From Serpentinicella sp031432315 (GTDB lineage Bacteria > Bacillota > Clostridia > Peptostreptococcales > Natronincolaceae), in contig NZ_JAVKGO010000009.1 of the NCBI RefSeq assembly GCF_031432315.1, positions 12,231-76,230 on the forward strand: a DNA stretch of 64,000 nucleotides. The letters are read 5' to 3'. The translations under genes were made by a program, and so were the position numbers. A model generated the notes under the pieces. It saw only the letters and a program-made list of their open reading frames with translations. It did not search any database and was not told where the DNA came from. Below are positions 51,121-60,225 of this stretch, one piece after another. Numbering within the stretch: the first letter of the stretch is position 1; every line of letters begins with the position of its first letter.

Positions 51121-51867
51121 TTATAACACGGTTAAGATTTCGGGCTCGCCATCTGTAATTGCAACCGTATGCTCATAGTGTGCAGAGTAGGCACCATCTA
51201 ATGTAACGACCGTCCATCCATCAGATAAAACCTTTACTTCATATGTCCCTATATTAATCATCGGTTCTATTGCAAATACCATATTTGGCTTTATTCTAGG
51301 GCCTTTTCCTGGAGGACCATAGTTAGGTATTTGTGGTTCCTCATGCATATTCATGCCTATACCATGACCTACGTAGTTTCTCACAACAGAGAAACCATTT
51401 GTTTCTACATGGCTTTGAATACCATGGGAAATATCTGACAATCGATAACCTTCTTTAGCAAACGCTATCCCTTCATAAAAACTTTGTTTAGTTACGTTTA
51501 TAAGATCTTTAGCTTCCTTGCTTATATTTCCTACTGGGTGTGTCTTTGCAGCATCACCATAGTAGCCTTTATAGCAAACACCAATATCGATACTTATAAT
51601 ATCGCCATCTTGAAGTTTTTTTAATCCGGGTATACCGTGAACTACCTCATGGTTTACTGAGGCACAAATACTTGCAGGAAAACCATGGTAGCCTTTAAAG
51701 GCAGGTGTTCCTCCCCTTTTCCTTATATAGGCCTCTGCTGTTTTATCAAGTTCTAATGTTGTTATCCCTGGTTGAATTGATTGTTTTAATAGGTCATGGG
51801 TTTCTGCAACAATTCTTCCCGCTTCTCTCATTAGTTCTATTTCTTGACGAGACTTTAAGTAAATCAT
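51121..51867 (-). CDS. map: Methionine aminopeptidase, type I
   Basis: 248 residues. The five metal ligands lie in ISIDIGV, GYYGDAAKTHPVG, GHGIGMNMHEEPQI, FAIEPMI and HYEHTVAI; the substrate His is in SVNHEVVHGIP. It removes the initiator Met from nascent proteins. It starts 1 bp after adk, which suggests translational coupling. Confidence 0.98.
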   Translation of the reverse strand: MIYLKSRQEIELMREAGRIVAETHDLLKQSIQPGITTLELDKTAEAYIRKRGGTPAFKGYHGFPASICASVNHEVVHGIPGLKKLQDGDIISIDIGVCYKGYYGDAAKTHPVGNISKEAKDLINVTKQSFYEGIAFAKEGYRLSDISHGIQSHVETNGFSVVRNYVGHGIGMNMHEEPQIPNYGPPGKGPRIKPNMVFAIEPMINIGTYEVKVLSDGWTVVTLDGAYSAHYEHTVAITDGEPEILTVL

Positions 51868-51868
51868 T

Positions 51869-52516
51869 TTAATCTTCCTTTAAGACTTTTATAATTGTTT
51901 CCGAAACTATATTGATTGGCTGATCTCCATCAACAACTGCAAGAATGCCTTTTTTATCGTAGTAGTCTATTAGTGGTTGAGTCTCACTAGTATAAACTTG
52001 TATTCTTTTAGATACGGTTTCTTCTGTGTCGTCGTCACGTTGATATAAGCTTCCAGAGCATTTTTCGCATTCGCTACCTTTTGAAGATGGATTAAAGTCT
52101 ACGTGAAATGTTGCACCACACTCTTTACATATTCGTCTTCCCACTGCTCTCTTTACAAGTAGCTCAGGATTAACTTCAATGTTTACAACTTTATTTAAAT
52201 GAACACCAATTTTACTTAGAACTACATCTAAAGCTTCAGCTTGGATTACAGTTCTTGGAAATCCATCTAAGAGAAATCCATTTGCACAGTCTTCATTTTT
52301 TAAACGATCTTCAACCATAGCAACCACTAGCTCATCTGGAACTAACAAGCCTTTATTCATGTATTCCTTGGCTTTAACACCTAATTCCGTCCCTTGCTTA
52401 AGGTTATAACGAAACATATCTCCAGTAGAAATATGTGGGATATTGAATTCTCGTACTATAGTCTCAGCTTGTGTTCCTTTGCCTGCACCTGGGGGTCCTA
52501 ATAAAATTGTTCTCAC
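51869..52516 (-). CDS. adk: Adenylate kinase, zinc-containing long form
   Basis: 215 residues from GTG at 52516, preceded by GGGAG at 8 nt; a longer in-frame start would add ten residues that do not fit the family. P-loop ILLGPPGAGKGTQAE, DGFPRT, and a LID domain with Cys pairs (CKECGATFHVDF, CEKCSGSLYQR) that bind zinc. It balances ATP, ADP and AMP. The gene sits between secY and map as in most Firmicutes. Confidence 0.97.
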   Translation of the reverse strand: MRTILLGPPGAGKGTQAETIVREFNIPHISTGDMFRYNLKQGTELGVKAKEYMNKGLLVPDELVVAMVEDRLKNEDCANGFLLDGFPRTVIQAEALDVVLSKIGVHLNKVVNIEVNPELLVKRAVGRRICKECGATFHVDFNPSSKGSECEKCSGSLYQRDDDTEETVSKRIQVYTSETQPLIDYYDKKGILAVVDGDQPINIVSETIIKVLKED

Positions 52517-52574
52517 GTTACCAACTCCCGGTAATTTTATATACACGGGGGAAAATCCCCATGTACTTTTAATT

Positions 52575-53849
52575 TTATTTTAAGAATCCTTGATAATGTC
52601 TCATAAGCATTTGTGATTCTACTTGCTTCATAGTTTCTAATGCCACACCTACAACAATTAGAATTGCAGTTCCACCTAATGCTATCGGTATATTAGTAAA
52701 GTTTAATATAATCATTGGTAGAATGGTAATAGTAGCAAGAAATACAGCACCCGCTAAAGTTATTCTGTTTAATACTTTAGTTAGATACTCTGTTGTCGGC
52801 TTTCCTGGTCTAATCCCTGGGATAAAACCACCATACTTTTTCATATTAGACGCAACTTCAACAGGATTAAAGGTAATCGCTGTATAGAAGTAAGTAAAGA
52901 ATATGATTAAAATTGCACTAAGTATGGAATATATAAAAATTCCTGGCGTTCCGTTAGGCGAGAACCATGTTGCAACAAATCTTCCAAAACCGCTTTCATT
53001 ACCTAAAAACAAAGTCAATGTTTGAGGTAATGCCATGACAGACATTGCAAATATAACTGGTATAACACCTGACTGATTAACCTTTAATGGTATGTGCGTA
53101 CTTTGACCACCATACATTTTTCTTCCTACAACTCGTTTAGCATATTGTACTGGTATTTTTCTTGTACCTTCTTGTATTGCAACAACGCCCATTACTATAG
53201 CCAATACGATTGCTAAGAAAATAAGAATGTTAAATACACCTATTTCTCCAGTTCTAATTAACCTAAATGTATTAATTGCACCATTAGGTATTCCTGCAAT
53301 AATACCTGCAAAAATAATAAGGGATATTCCATTACCTATTCCTTTTTCCGTGATTTGTTCACCTAACCACATTAAGAATGCTGTACCTGCTGTTAACGTC
53401 ATAATTAAAACAATCACGTTAAATGCTCCTGGACGTTCCAAAGCACCACGGAATAGCCCTACACTAATACCTGTTGCTTGAATTAGTGCTAATATAACTG
53501 TTGCATATCTCGTGTACTGAGAAATTTTCTTTCTTCCTTCTTCGCCTTCTTTTGCTAGTTCTTCAAGTTTAGGTATCGCTACAGTTAGAAGGTTCATAAT
53601 AATACTTGCTGTAATATATGGTGTGATACTTAGAGCAAATATTGTCATATTACCAAATGCGCCCCCGGAAAACATATCAAACATAGCTAGAAGTCCTGCT
53701 TCTTCAACAATGCTTCTAACTATTTCTATATCTATACCTGGCGCTGGAACCATCGCACCTAATCGAAAGACCACTAGTAGCAGAAAAGTATACTTAATTT
53801 TAGTCCTTAATTCGGGAATTTTCCAAGCATTCTTTAGGGTAGATAACAC
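52575..53849 (-). CDS. secY: Protein translocase subunit SecY
   Basis: 424 residues with ten membrane helices. LRTKIKYTFLLLVVFRLGAM at the start, FDMFSGGAFGNMTIFALSIT (plug and helix 2), and GFIPGIRPGKPTTEYL in the cytoplasmic loop are typical. GTG start directly abutting the rplO stop codon. It is the core of the Sec export channel. Confidence 0.98.
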   Translation of the reverse strand: MLSTLKNAWKIPELRTKIKYTFLLLVVFRLGAMVPAPGIDIEIVRSIVEEAGLLAMFDMFSGGAFGNMTIFALSITPYITASIIMNLLTVAIPKLEELAKEGEEGRKKISQYTRYATVILALIQATGISVGLFRGALERPGAFNVIVLIMTLTAGTAFLMWLGEQITEKGIGNGISLIIFAGIIAGIPNGAINTFRLIRTGEIGVFNILIFLAIVLAIVMGVVAIQEGTRKIPVQYAKRVVGRKMYGGQSTHIPLKVNQSGVIPVIFAMSVMALPQTLTLFLGNESGFGRFVATWFSPNGTPGIFIYSILSAILIIFFTYFYTAITFNPVEVASNMKKYGGFIPGIRPGKPTTEYLTKVLNRITLAGAVFLATITILPMIILNFTNIPIALGGTAILIVVGVALETMKQVESQMLMRHYQGFLK

Positions 53850-54293
53850 CTAAATCACCTCGACCTTTCCTCCTGCAGCTTCGATTTTTTCTGCAGCAGA
53901 TTTTGTAAATTTGTTGGCTTTCACTATTAGGTTTTTGTCTAAACTTCCATCGCCTAATATTTTAAGTCCATCTTTCTCAATTTTCTTAATTGTGCCAGCT
54001 TCTTTAAGGTATTCTGCAGTGATTTCTGTCCCGTTATCAAATTTATTCAATACTTCTACATTAACAAGTGTATACTGCTTTTTAAAAGGATTTGTAAAAC
54101 CGCGTTTTGGTAATCTTCTGATAAGAGGCATTTGACCACCCTCAAAACCGATTCTTACACCGCCACCTGATCTTGATTTTTGTCCATCTCCACCACGACC
54201 AGCTGATTTTCCAAGCCCAGTAGCTGTACCACGGCCTTTTCTTTTTGTCTCTTTTACGGCTCCCTTAGCAGGTTTAAGTTCATGTAATTTCAT
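53850..54293 (-). CDS. rplO: 50S ribosomal protein L15
   Basis: 147 residues. MKLHELKPAKGAVKETKRKG, then the Gly-rich TGLGKSAGRGGDGQKSRSGG stretch and GFEGGQMPLIRRLPKRGF are hallmarks. L15 is a late assembly protein of the large subunit. It follows rpmD by 17 bp. Confidence 0.98.
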   Translation of the reverse strand: MKLHELKPAKGAVKETKRKGRGTATGLGKSAGRGGDGQKSRSGGGVRIGFEGGQMPLIRRLPKRGFTNPFKKQYTLVNVEVLNKFDNGTEITAEYLKEAGTIKKIEKDGLKILGDGSLDKNLIVKANKFTKSAAEKIEAAGGKVEVI

Positions 54294-54310
54294 GTTTACA
54301 CCTCCTTTAT

Positions 54311-54490
54311 TTATGCTTCTGTTACTTCAACTAAATGCTTAACTATCTCAATCATTCCTCGAGTTTGAGCATTGTCAGGTTTCTCAACCATTTGATTTAT
54401 CTTTTTTAAACCTAAAGCTTCGACAGTCTTTCTTTGCTTTGGTAATGTACCTATTAAACTTCTTACTAATTTTATATTTAAGTTTGTCAT
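54311..54490 (-). CDS. rpmD: 50S ribosomal protein L30
   Basis: 59 residues from ATG at 54490 (MTNLNIKLVRSLIGTLPKQR), which stands 6 nt after AAGGAGGGG; the longer frame would put this SD inside the gene. ALGLKKINQMVEKPDN and GMIEIVKHLVEV complete the family signature. It starts 13 bp after rpsE. Confidence 0.97.
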   Translation of the reverse strand: MTNLNIKLVRSLIGTLPKQRKTVEALGLKKINQMVEKPDNAQTRGMIEIVKHLVEVTEA

Positions 54491-54503
54491 TCTGTTCCCC
54501 TCC

Positions 54504-55007
54504 TTAACCCAAGAGATCTTCAACAGACTTTCCTCTTAGTTTTGCAACATCTTCAGCTCTTTTCAATTGACTTAATCCATCAATTGTTGCATTAACCATA
54601 TTTCTAGAGTTATTTGACCCTAAAGATTTTGCTCTAACATCTTTTAATCCAGCTAATTCTAGTACCGCACGAACAGGACCACCTGCAATAATTCCTGTAC
54701 CTTCCTTAGCAGGCATGATTAAAACATTTCCAGCTCCAAAATGTCCAATTACTTGGTGTGGAACTGTTGTGCCAACCATCGGAACTGATATCATATTCTT
54801 CTTCGCAGCTTGAATGCCTTTCTTAATAGCATCTGGTATTTCCATTGCCTTACCAGTACCAATTCCTACATGTCCGTTCTCGTCTCCAACTACAACAAGA
54901 GTTGCAAACCTGAAGTTTCTACCGCCTTTTACAACTTTAGTTACACGTCTTATCGTAACAACTTGTTCTTTTACATCAAGTTGGCTAGCATCAATACGCT
55001 TATGCAT
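54504..55007 (-). CDS. rpsE: 30S ribosomal protein S5
   Basis: 167 residues from ATG at 55007; a TTG directly in front is less likely. RVTKVVKGGRNFRFATLVVV, GDENGHVGIGTGKAMEIPDA and AGLKDVRAKSLGSNNSRNMV are diagnostic. S5 guards decoding accuracy and mRNA helicase function. GGAGGG lies 6 nt upstream. Confidence 0.98.
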   Translation of the reverse strand: MHKRIDASQLDVKEQVVTIRRVTKVVKGGRNFRFATLVVVGDENGHVGIGTGKAMEIPDAIKKGIQAAKKNMISVPMVGTTVPHQVIGHFGAGNVLIMPAKEGTGIIAGGPVRAVLELAGLKDVRAKSLGSNNSRNMVNATIDGLSQLKRAEDVAKLRGKSVEDLLG

Positions 55008-55026
55008 CAAGTACCCTCCTTCTTTC

Positions 55027-55395
55027 TTAGAAATTTAATCCGGCTTCTCTAGCTCCATCCGCTAAAGCTTTTACTCTACCATGATATATATATCCTCCAC
55101 GATCAAAAGTTACCGTCTTTATACCTTGTTCTAATGCTTTTTCAGCAACTAGTTTTCCTACTAGTTGAGCTGCTTCTTTATTTCCAGTTGATTTAACTTG
55201 TTCTTGAATAGCTTTATCTAAGGATGATGCAGCTACTAATGTTTTTCCTGCAACATCATCAATTATTTGTGCATAAATATTATTTAAACTTCTATACACA
55301 TTAAGTCTTGGAGAACTTGGAGTACCAGAGATTTTTCCACGAACTCTTCTGTGTCTTTTTTGTCTTGTAAGGTTTTTACTTACCTTTTTAAGCAC
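55027..55395 (-). CDS. rplR: 50S ribosomal protein L18
   Basis: 122 residues: RQKRHRRVRGKISGTPSSPR, LNVYRSLNNIYAQIIDDVAG and RGGYIYHGRVKALADGAREA. L18 binds 5S rRNA together with L5 to form the central protuberance. It lies 18 bp after rplF. Confidence 0.98.
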   Translation of the reverse strand: MLKKVSKNLTRQKRHRRVRGKISGTPSSPRLNVYRSLNNIYAQIIDDVAGKTLVAASSLDKAIQEQVKSTGNKEAAQLVGKLVAEKALEQGIKTVTFDRGGYIYHGRVKALADGAREAGLNF

Positions 55396-55413
55396 CTAGA
55401 TCACTCCTTTCTA

Positions 55414-55953
55414 TTACTTACCAGTTTTACCTTCTTTTCTTCTTATAACTTCACCTACGTATTTTACACCTTTACCTTTGTATGGCTCTGGTTTTCTATA
55501 CTCTCTAATTTTAGCTGCGTAGTTCCCTACTTCTTGTTTATTAATTCCTTTAACTACAATTTCAGTTTGTGAAGGCACTTCGATTGTTAAACCTTCAGGT
55601 TCTACTAGCTCAATAGGATGAGAAAAACCTAAGTTTAATACAAGTTTTTTCCCTTGTTTATTAGCCTTGTATCCAACACCAACTAATTGTAATTTTTTTT
55701 CATATCCCTTAGTAACACCTTCAACCATGTTAGCAACTAAGGATCTTGATAGTCCATGTAAAGACTTGTGTTTTTTGTTATTAGTAGGTCTTTCTACAGT
55801 AACTGTACTATCTTCTATAACAACTTTAAGGTCAGCACTGATTTTTTCACTTAAAGTCCCTTTTGGTCCTTTTACTGTTACAAGATTTTTATCATCAACA
55901 TTTATATCAACACCTTGTGGTATATCAATTGGATTTAAACCAATTCTTGACAT
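55414..55953 (-). CDS. rplF: 50S ribosomal protein L6
   Basis: 179 residues, two repeated alpha/beta halves: MSRIGLNPIDIPQGVDINVD at the start and the C-terminal EIVVKGINKQEVGNYAAKIR, then REYRKPEPYKGKGVKYVGE. It sits near the factor-binding site of the large subunit. It lies 28 bp after rpsH. Confidence 0.98.
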   Translation of the reverse strand: MSRIGLNPIDIPQGVDINVDDKNLVTVKGPKGTLSEKISADLKVVIEDSTVTVERPTNNKKHKSLHGLSRSLVANMVEGVTKGYEKKLQLVGVGYKANKQGKKLVLNLGFSHPIELVEPEGLTIEVPSQTEIVVKGINKQEVGNYAAKIREYRKPEPYKGKGVKYVGEVIRRKEGKTGK

Positions 55954-55981
55954 TGTTACACCTCCTTATTCATGACTATTA

Positions 55982-56380
55982 TTACCAGATATAAGCAACA
56001 ACTTCTCCACCGACGCCTTCTTTTCTAGCAATCTTATCTGTAATAATACCTTTAGAAGTTGAAATTATTGCTATCCCTAATCCGCCTAATACTTTTGGTA
56101 TTTCATCTCTTTTTGCATAAACTCTCAAACCAGGTTTAGAGATCCTTTTAATACCTGTAATAACTTTTTCATTGTTTTTTCCGTACTTTAGTTGTACTCG
56201 GATGATACCTTGTTTCGCGTCATCGATTACATCATATCCTTTTACAAACCCTTCAGTAAGAAGAATATTTGCAATTTCTCTTTTAATATTTGAAGCAGGA
56301 ATATCCACTGTCTCATGTTTTACTGCACTTGCATTTCTAATACGAGTCAGCATATCTGCTATCGGATCTGTCATTGTCAT
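55982..56380 (-). CDS. rpsH: 30S ribosomal protein S8
   Basis: 132 residues: MTMTDPIADMLTRIRNASAV, RISKPGLRVYAKRDEIPKVL and the C-terminal GIITDKIARKEGVGGEVVAY. S8 binds 16S rRNA helix 21 and in E. coli represses the spc operon. GGAGG lies 8 nt before the first ATG. Confidence 0.98.
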   Translation of the reverse strand: MTMTDPIADMLTRIRNASAVKHETVDIPASNIKREIANILLTEGFVKGYDVIDDAKQGIIRVQLKYGKNNEKVITGIKRISKPGLRVYAKRDEIPKVLGGLGIAIISTSKGIITDKIARKEGVGGEVVAYIW

Positions 56381-56401
56381 AGCTCTTACCTCCTTCCGTA
56401 T

Positions 56402-56587
56402 CTACCAGCTTGCTTTTTTAACGCCTGGTATTTGACCTTTATAGGCTAAATTTCTAAAACATATACGGCATATTCCAAATTTTCTTAGGTATCCATGTGG
56501 TCTTCCGCATATTTTACATCTTGAGTACTCTTGTGTAGCATACTTTTGTTTTTTTGATTGCTTAACTTTTAAAGAAGTTTTCGCCAC
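56402..56587 (-). CDS. rpsN: 30S ribosomal protein S14, type Z (zinc-binding)
   Basis: 61 residues: YSRCKICGRPHGYLRKFGIC and RICFRNLAYKGQIPGVKKAS. The four Cys form the zinc site of the short S14 form. It follows rplE by 15 bp. The presence of C+ S4, S14 and L36 shows that this cluster uses zinc-containing paralogues. Confidence 0.98.
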   Translation of the reverse strand: MAKTSLKVKQSKKQKYATQEYSRCKICGRPHGYLRKFGICRICFRNLAYKGQIPGVKKASW

Positions 56588-56602
56588 TAAATATACCCTC
56601 CT

Positions 56603-57142
56603 CTATTTTATAAATGGCATTCCCATTAGCTTCAATAGTTCTCTTGATTCTTCATCAGTATTAGCTGATGTAACAAAAATAATGTCCATGCCTCGAACTT
56701 TTTCAACTTTATCATATTCAATTTCAGGGAAGATTAATTGTTCCTTAATCCCTAGAGCGTAGTTTCCTCTTCCATCAAAGGATTTATTGCTTACGCCTCG
56801 GAAATCTCTTACCCTTGGCAGTGCGATATTTATTAATTTATCACCGAACTCATACATGATTTTTCCTCTAAGTGTAACTTTAGCTCCAACTGGCATTCCC
56901 TCTCTAACTTTAAAGTTAGAAACAGATTTTTTAGCTCTAGTTGTTAGAGGCTTTTGACCAGTGATAGTACCTAATTCCTTTACTGCAATTTCAAGGCCTT
57001 TAGCGTTATCTTTTGCATCGCCGATACCCATGTTTACAATAATCTTCTCTAATTTTGGAACTTCCATAACGTTTTTATATCCGAACTTTTCCATTAAAGC
57101 TGGAACAATCTCTTTTGTGTATAACTCTTTTAATCTAGTCAT
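56603..57142 (-). CDS. rplE: 50S ribosomal protein L5
   Basis: 179 residues: RLKELYTKEIVPALMEKFGY, TRAKKSVSNFKVREGMPVGA and VRDFRGVSNKSFDGRGNYAL. L5 joins 5S rRNA to the large subunit and contacts P-site tRNA. It lies 27 bp after rplX. Confidence 0.98.
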   Translation of the reverse strand: MTRLKELYTKEIVPALMEKFGYKNVMEVPKLEKIIVNMGIGDAKDNAKGLEIAVKELGTITGQKPLTTRAKKSVSNFKVREGMPVGAKVTLRGKIMYEFGDKLINIALPRVRDFRGVSNKSFDGRGNYALGIKEQLIFPEIEYDKVEKVRGMDIIFVTSANTDEESRELLKLMGMPFIK

Positions 57143-57169
57143 TAATTCACTGACCTCCCTTCCACAGTA

Positions 57170-57481
57170 TTAGTCCAATACCTCTTGAGTCTTTTTACTC
57201 ACACGAACTTTTTCTCCATTTTCTAGAATCTTAAATCCTACTCTTACACCTTGATCCGCCTTTTTATCAAAGTACATCACATTTGATGCATCAATTGGTG
57301 CTTCGAACTTAACGATTCCACCTTGTTGCGTTTGGTTATTTGGCTTTTGATGTTTTGTAACAATATTTACGCCCTCAACAACAACTTTGTTCTTCTTTGG
57401 GAATACTTGAAGAACTTTGCCTTTTTTTCCTTTATCTTTACCTGCAATAACTACTACAGTATCTTCTTTTTTTATACGCAT
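57170..57481 (-). CDS. rplX: 50S ribosomal protein L24
   Basis: 103 residues. The KOW motif is near the N terminus (VVIAGKDKGKKGKVLQVFPK), followed by NKVVVEGVNIVTKHQKPNNQ and GGIVKFEAPIDASNVMYFD. It initiates assembly of the large subunit by binding the 23S 5' end. It lies 19 bp after rplN. Confidence 0.98.
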   Translation of the reverse strand: MRIKKEDTVVVIAGKDKGKKGKVLQVFPKKNKVVVEGVNIVTKHQKPNNQTQQGGIVKFEAPIDASNVMYFDKKADQGVRVGFKILENGEKVRVSKKTQEVLD

Positions 57482-57500
57482 TTACGGCACCTCCTCTTCT

Positions 57501-57869
57501 CTACAATACTTCTGGAGCAAGTGAAACAATCTTCATAAACTCTCTATCTCTTAACTCTCTTGTTACTGGTCCAAAAATACGAGTACCAGCTGGTTGTTTA
57601 TCATCTTTTACAATAACTGCTGCATTTTCATCAAATCTAATGTACGTTCCATCTTTACGTCTAGTAGTTGAAGTTGTTCTTACAACAACCGCTTTAACTA
57701 CCTGACCTTTTTTTACAACACCGCCTGGTGTTGCGCTTTTAACAGAACAAACGATTATATCTCCAACTCTTGCGTACTTTCTTTTGGTTCCGCCTAATAC
57801 TCTAATGCAAAGCAATTCTTTTGCTCCTGAGTTATCAGCAACTTTTAAACGTGACTCTTGTTGTATCAT
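57501..57869 (-). CDS. rplN: 50S ribosomal protein L14
   Basis: 122 residues from ATG at 57869 (MIQQESRLKVADNSGAKELL), a perfect L14 start; the longer frame reads through the SD as MKGG. GDIIVCSVKSATPGGVVKKG and the C-terminal REFMKIVSLAPEVL confirm it. It lies 27 bp after rpsQ. Confidence 0.98.
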   Translation of the reverse strand: MIQQESRLKVADNSGAKELLCIRVLGGTKRKYARVGDIIVCSVKSATPGGVVKKGQVVKAVVVRTTSTTRRKDGTYIRFDENAAVIVKDDKQPAGTRIFGPVTRELRDREFMKIVSLAPEVL

Positions 57870-57896
57870 TGTAGTACCTCCTTTCAATAATAAGGC

Positions 57897-58151
57897 TTAT
57901 TTCGCTTTTTCTACAATCTTAACAAGTCTCCATCTCTTATCTTTCGATAATGGTCTTGTTTCCATAATTCTTACTTTATCGCCAATCTTACACTCATTTA
58001 ATTCATCATGAGCTTTTAACTTCTTTGTTCTTTTTACAGCTTTTCCATACAGTGGATGACGAACAAAGTCTTCTACTGAAACAACTACAGTTTTATCCAT
58101 TTTATCGCTCACGATTCGGCCGACTCTTGTCTTTCTTAGTCCTCTTTCCAT
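57897..58151 (-). CDS. rpsQ: 30S ribosomal protein S17
   Basis: 84 residues: RGLRKTRVGRIVSDKMDKTV, RHPLYGKAVKRTKKLKAHDE and the end MRETRPLSKDKRWRLV type (here METRPLSKDKRWRLVKIVEK). It is an OB-fold primary binder of 16S rRNA. It lies 31 bp after rpmC. Confidence 0.98.
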   Translation of the reverse strand: MERGLRKTRVGRIVSDKMDKTVVVSVEDFVRHPLYGKAVKRTKKLKAHDELNECKIGDKVRIMETRPLSKDKRWRLVKIVEKAK

Positions 58152-58182
58152 AGTGTAAGCCTCCCTTCACATTTTGATTATA

Positions 58183-58386
58183 TTAAGCGTTCTCTTGCTT
58201 TAATTCGCGTTCTCTGATAAGCGTTTTAACTCGTGCTATATCTCTTCGCACATTTCTTATTCTTAGAGGGTTTTCAAGCTGGCCAGTTGCTAATTGGAAG
58301 CGCAAATTGAATAATTCACCCTTTAAGTCAGATAACTTTTGAGTTAATTCTACATCACTCATATCTCTTAAAATATTAGCTTTCAT
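58183..58386 (-). CDS. rpmC: 50S ribosomal protein L29
   Basis: 67 residues from ATG at 58386 (MKANILRDMSDVELTQKLSD), preceded by GGTGGTGAAG; a frame 25 codons longer overlaps rplP and does not fit. LKGELFNLRFQLATGQLENP completes the two-helix L29 fold, which sits at the peptide exit next to L23. The start overlaps the rplP end by 11 bp. Confidence 0.97.
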   Translation of the reverse strand: MKANILRDMSDVELTQKLSDLKGELFNLRFQLATGQLENPLRIRNVRRDIARVKTLIRERELKQENA

Positions 58387-58819
58387 CAGCTTCACCACCC
58401 TTAACATCAGTATCTTCTCTTGATACAAACTTACACTTGATTGGTAATTTGTGCATCGCAAGTCTTAGTGCTTCTCTCGCTTTTTCTTCAGAAACACCTG
58501 CAATTTCAAACATAATTCTTCCTGGTTTTACTACAGCTACCCAGTATTCCGGTGAACCTTTACCAGCACCCATACGTGTTTCTGCTGGTTTTTTAGTTAC
58601 TGGTTTATGAGGGAATATTTTAATCCATACTTTTCCCCCTCTTTTTATCGATCTGGTCATTGCAATACGTGCAGCCTCAATTTGATTTGAAGTAATCCAA
58701 GAAGGTTCAAGAGCTTGGATTCCGTATTCACCATATGTTACTTTGTTTCCTTTTGTTGCTTGGCCAGTCATTCTGCCTCTATGAACTCTACGACGTTTCA
58801 CTCTTTTAGGCATTAACAT
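58376..58819 (-). CDS. rplP: 50S ribosomal protein L16
   Basis: 147 residues starting MLMPKRVKRRRVHRGRMTGQ. GKVWIKIFPHKPVTKKPAET and RMGAGKGSPEYWVAVVKPGR are family hallmarks. L16 helps place the tRNA in the A site. The first of two nearby ATG codons lies 7 nt after GGAGG. It lies 27 bp after rpsC. Confidence 0.98.
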   Translation of the reverse strand: MLMPKRVKRRRVHRGRMTGQATKGNKVTYGEYGIQALEPSWITSNQIEAARIAMTRSIKRGGKVWIKIFPHKPVTKKPAETRMGAGKGSPEYWVAVVKPGRIMFEIAGVSEEKAREALRLAMHKLPIKCKFVSREDTDVKGGEADES

Positions 58820-58846
58820 AAATTTTCCTCCTTCCTGTAAGGGACA

Positions 58847-59518
58847 TTACGCTTTTCGTTCTTTTTTATCGTTGTTATTTGCTTTTGTAGGTAATACTTC
58901 ACCTTTATAAATCCAAACTTTTACGCCTAGTTTTCCATAAGTTGTATCTGCTTCAGCAAAACCATAATCAATATCTGCTCTTAAAGTATGCAGTGGTACA
59001 TTTCCTTCGTTATATCCTTCAGTACGCGCCATCTCAGCTCCGCCTAATCTTCCAGATGTTGAAACTTTTATACCTTTTGCTCCAGCTCTAAGTGCTCTTT
59101 GCATTGCTTGTTTCATGGCTCTTCTAAATGATACTCTTCTTTCTAATGCAAAAGCTATACTTTCTGATACTAATTGTGCTGATGTTTCAGGTCTTTTAAC
59201 CTCTACAACATTAACAACAACATTCTTTTTTGTCATTTTTTCTAATTCTTTTCTTACTTCTTCTACACCTTGACCACCTTTTCCTATTACCATACCTGGT
59301 TTAGCAGTGTGAACATTTACTTTTACTCTATTGTTAGCAGCTCTCTCGATCTCAACTTTTGAAATTCCAGAGGTAAATAGTTTCTTTTTCAAATACTCAC
59401 GGATTTTGTAATCTTCTACTAGTAAGTTTGAAAAATCTTTTTTGTTGGCGTACCATTTAGCGTCCCAATCTTTGATGACTCCAACTCTTAACCCGTGTGG
59501 GCTTACCTTTTGACCCAT
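58847..59518 (-). CDS. rpsC: 30S ribosomal protein S3
   Basis: 223 residues with the KH domain (KPGMVIGKGGQGVEEVRKEL) and the C-terminal half RALRAGAKGIKVSTSGRLGG, then PLHTLRADIDYGFAEADTTY. S3 lies at the mRNA entry and works in unwinding. It lies 16 bp after rplV. Confidence 0.98.
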   Translation of the reverse strand: MGQKVSPHGLRVGVIKDWDAKWYANKKDFSNLLVEDYKIREYLKKKLFTSGISKVEIERAANNRVKVNVHTAKPGMVIGKGGQGVEEVRKELEKMTKKNVVVNVVEVKRPETSAQLVSESIAFALERRVSFRRAMKQAMQRALRAGAKGIKVSTSGRLGGAEMARTEGYNEGNVPLHTLRADIDYGFAEADTTYGKLGVKVWIYKGEVLPTKANNNDKKERKA

Positions 59519-59534
59519 ATATTACCCTCCTCGT

Positions 59535-59867
59535 CTATTTTTCTCTTAATACTACTCCTATGTGACTCGTTCTTTTTCTAATTGTCGTAGCTCTTCCCAT
59601 AGCTCTAGGTCTAAATCTTTTCATCGTTGGACCTTGGTTTGCATATGCTTCCTCAACATATAGTTGATCTCTATTCATATTGTGGTTGTTCTCAGCATTT
59701 GCAATTGCAGACTTTACTAGCTTTTCTACAACAGGTGCCGCTCCTCTAGGAACATATTTTAATATCGCTAAGGCTTCATCAACTTGTTTCCCTCTGATTA
59801 GGTCTACAACTTGTTGAGCTTTTCTTGGCGCAATTCTTACATGACTCGCTAATGCTTTTGCTTCCAT
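59535..59867 (-). CDS. rplV: 50S ribosomal protein L22
   Basis: 110 residues: HVRIAPRKAQQVVDLIRGKQ, VVEKLVKSAIANAENNHNMN, then the beta hairpin PTMKRFRPRAMGRATTIRKR that lines the peptide tunnel. Changes in this hairpin give macrolide resistance in other species; the loop looks ordinary here. Confidence 0.98.
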   Translation of the reverse strand: MEAKALASHVRIAPRKAQQVVDLIRGKQVDEALAILKYVPRGAAPVVEKLVKSAIANAENNHNMNRDQLYVEEAYANQGPTMKRFRPRAMGRATTIRKRTSHIGVVLREK

Positions 59868-59896
59868 TAGTCAACCTCCTTTCTTAATGAACCGCA

Positions 59897-60178
59897 TTAT
59901 CTTCTTTTACTTGTTTTGTCGTCATCTACATGACCTTTAAATGTTCTCGTTGGAGCAAATTCTCCTAATTTATGTCCAACCATGTCTTCAGTTACATAAA
60001 CCGGAATGTGTTTTCTACCGTCATGAACAGCAATAGTATGCCCGATCATATCTGGGAATATAGTAGATGCTCTTGACCAAGTTTTGATTACCTTCTTTTC
60101 GTCTTTTTCGTTCATTTCAATAACTTTATTTATTAACCCTTTGTGTACAAAAGGTCCCTTTTTAGTTGATCTACCCAT
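59897..60178 (-). CDS. rpsS: 30S ribosomal protein S19
   Basis: 93 residues from ATG at 60178 (MGRSTKKGPFVHKGLINKVI); the longer frame includes the SD. TWSRASTIFPDMIGHTIAVH and GHKLGEFAPTRTFKGHV are typical. It partners with S13 in the head of the small subunit. It lies 47 bp after rplB. Confidence 0.98.
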   Translation of the reverse strand: MGRSTKKGPFVHKGLINKVIEMNEKDEKKVIKTWSRASTIFPDMIGHTIAVHDGRKHIPVYVTEDMVGHKLGEFAPTRTFKGHVDDDKTSKRR

Positions 60179-60225
60179 TTTAAATCCTCCCTTCAAAAGA
60201 TTTCAAGGAATCTTATGATGCTATA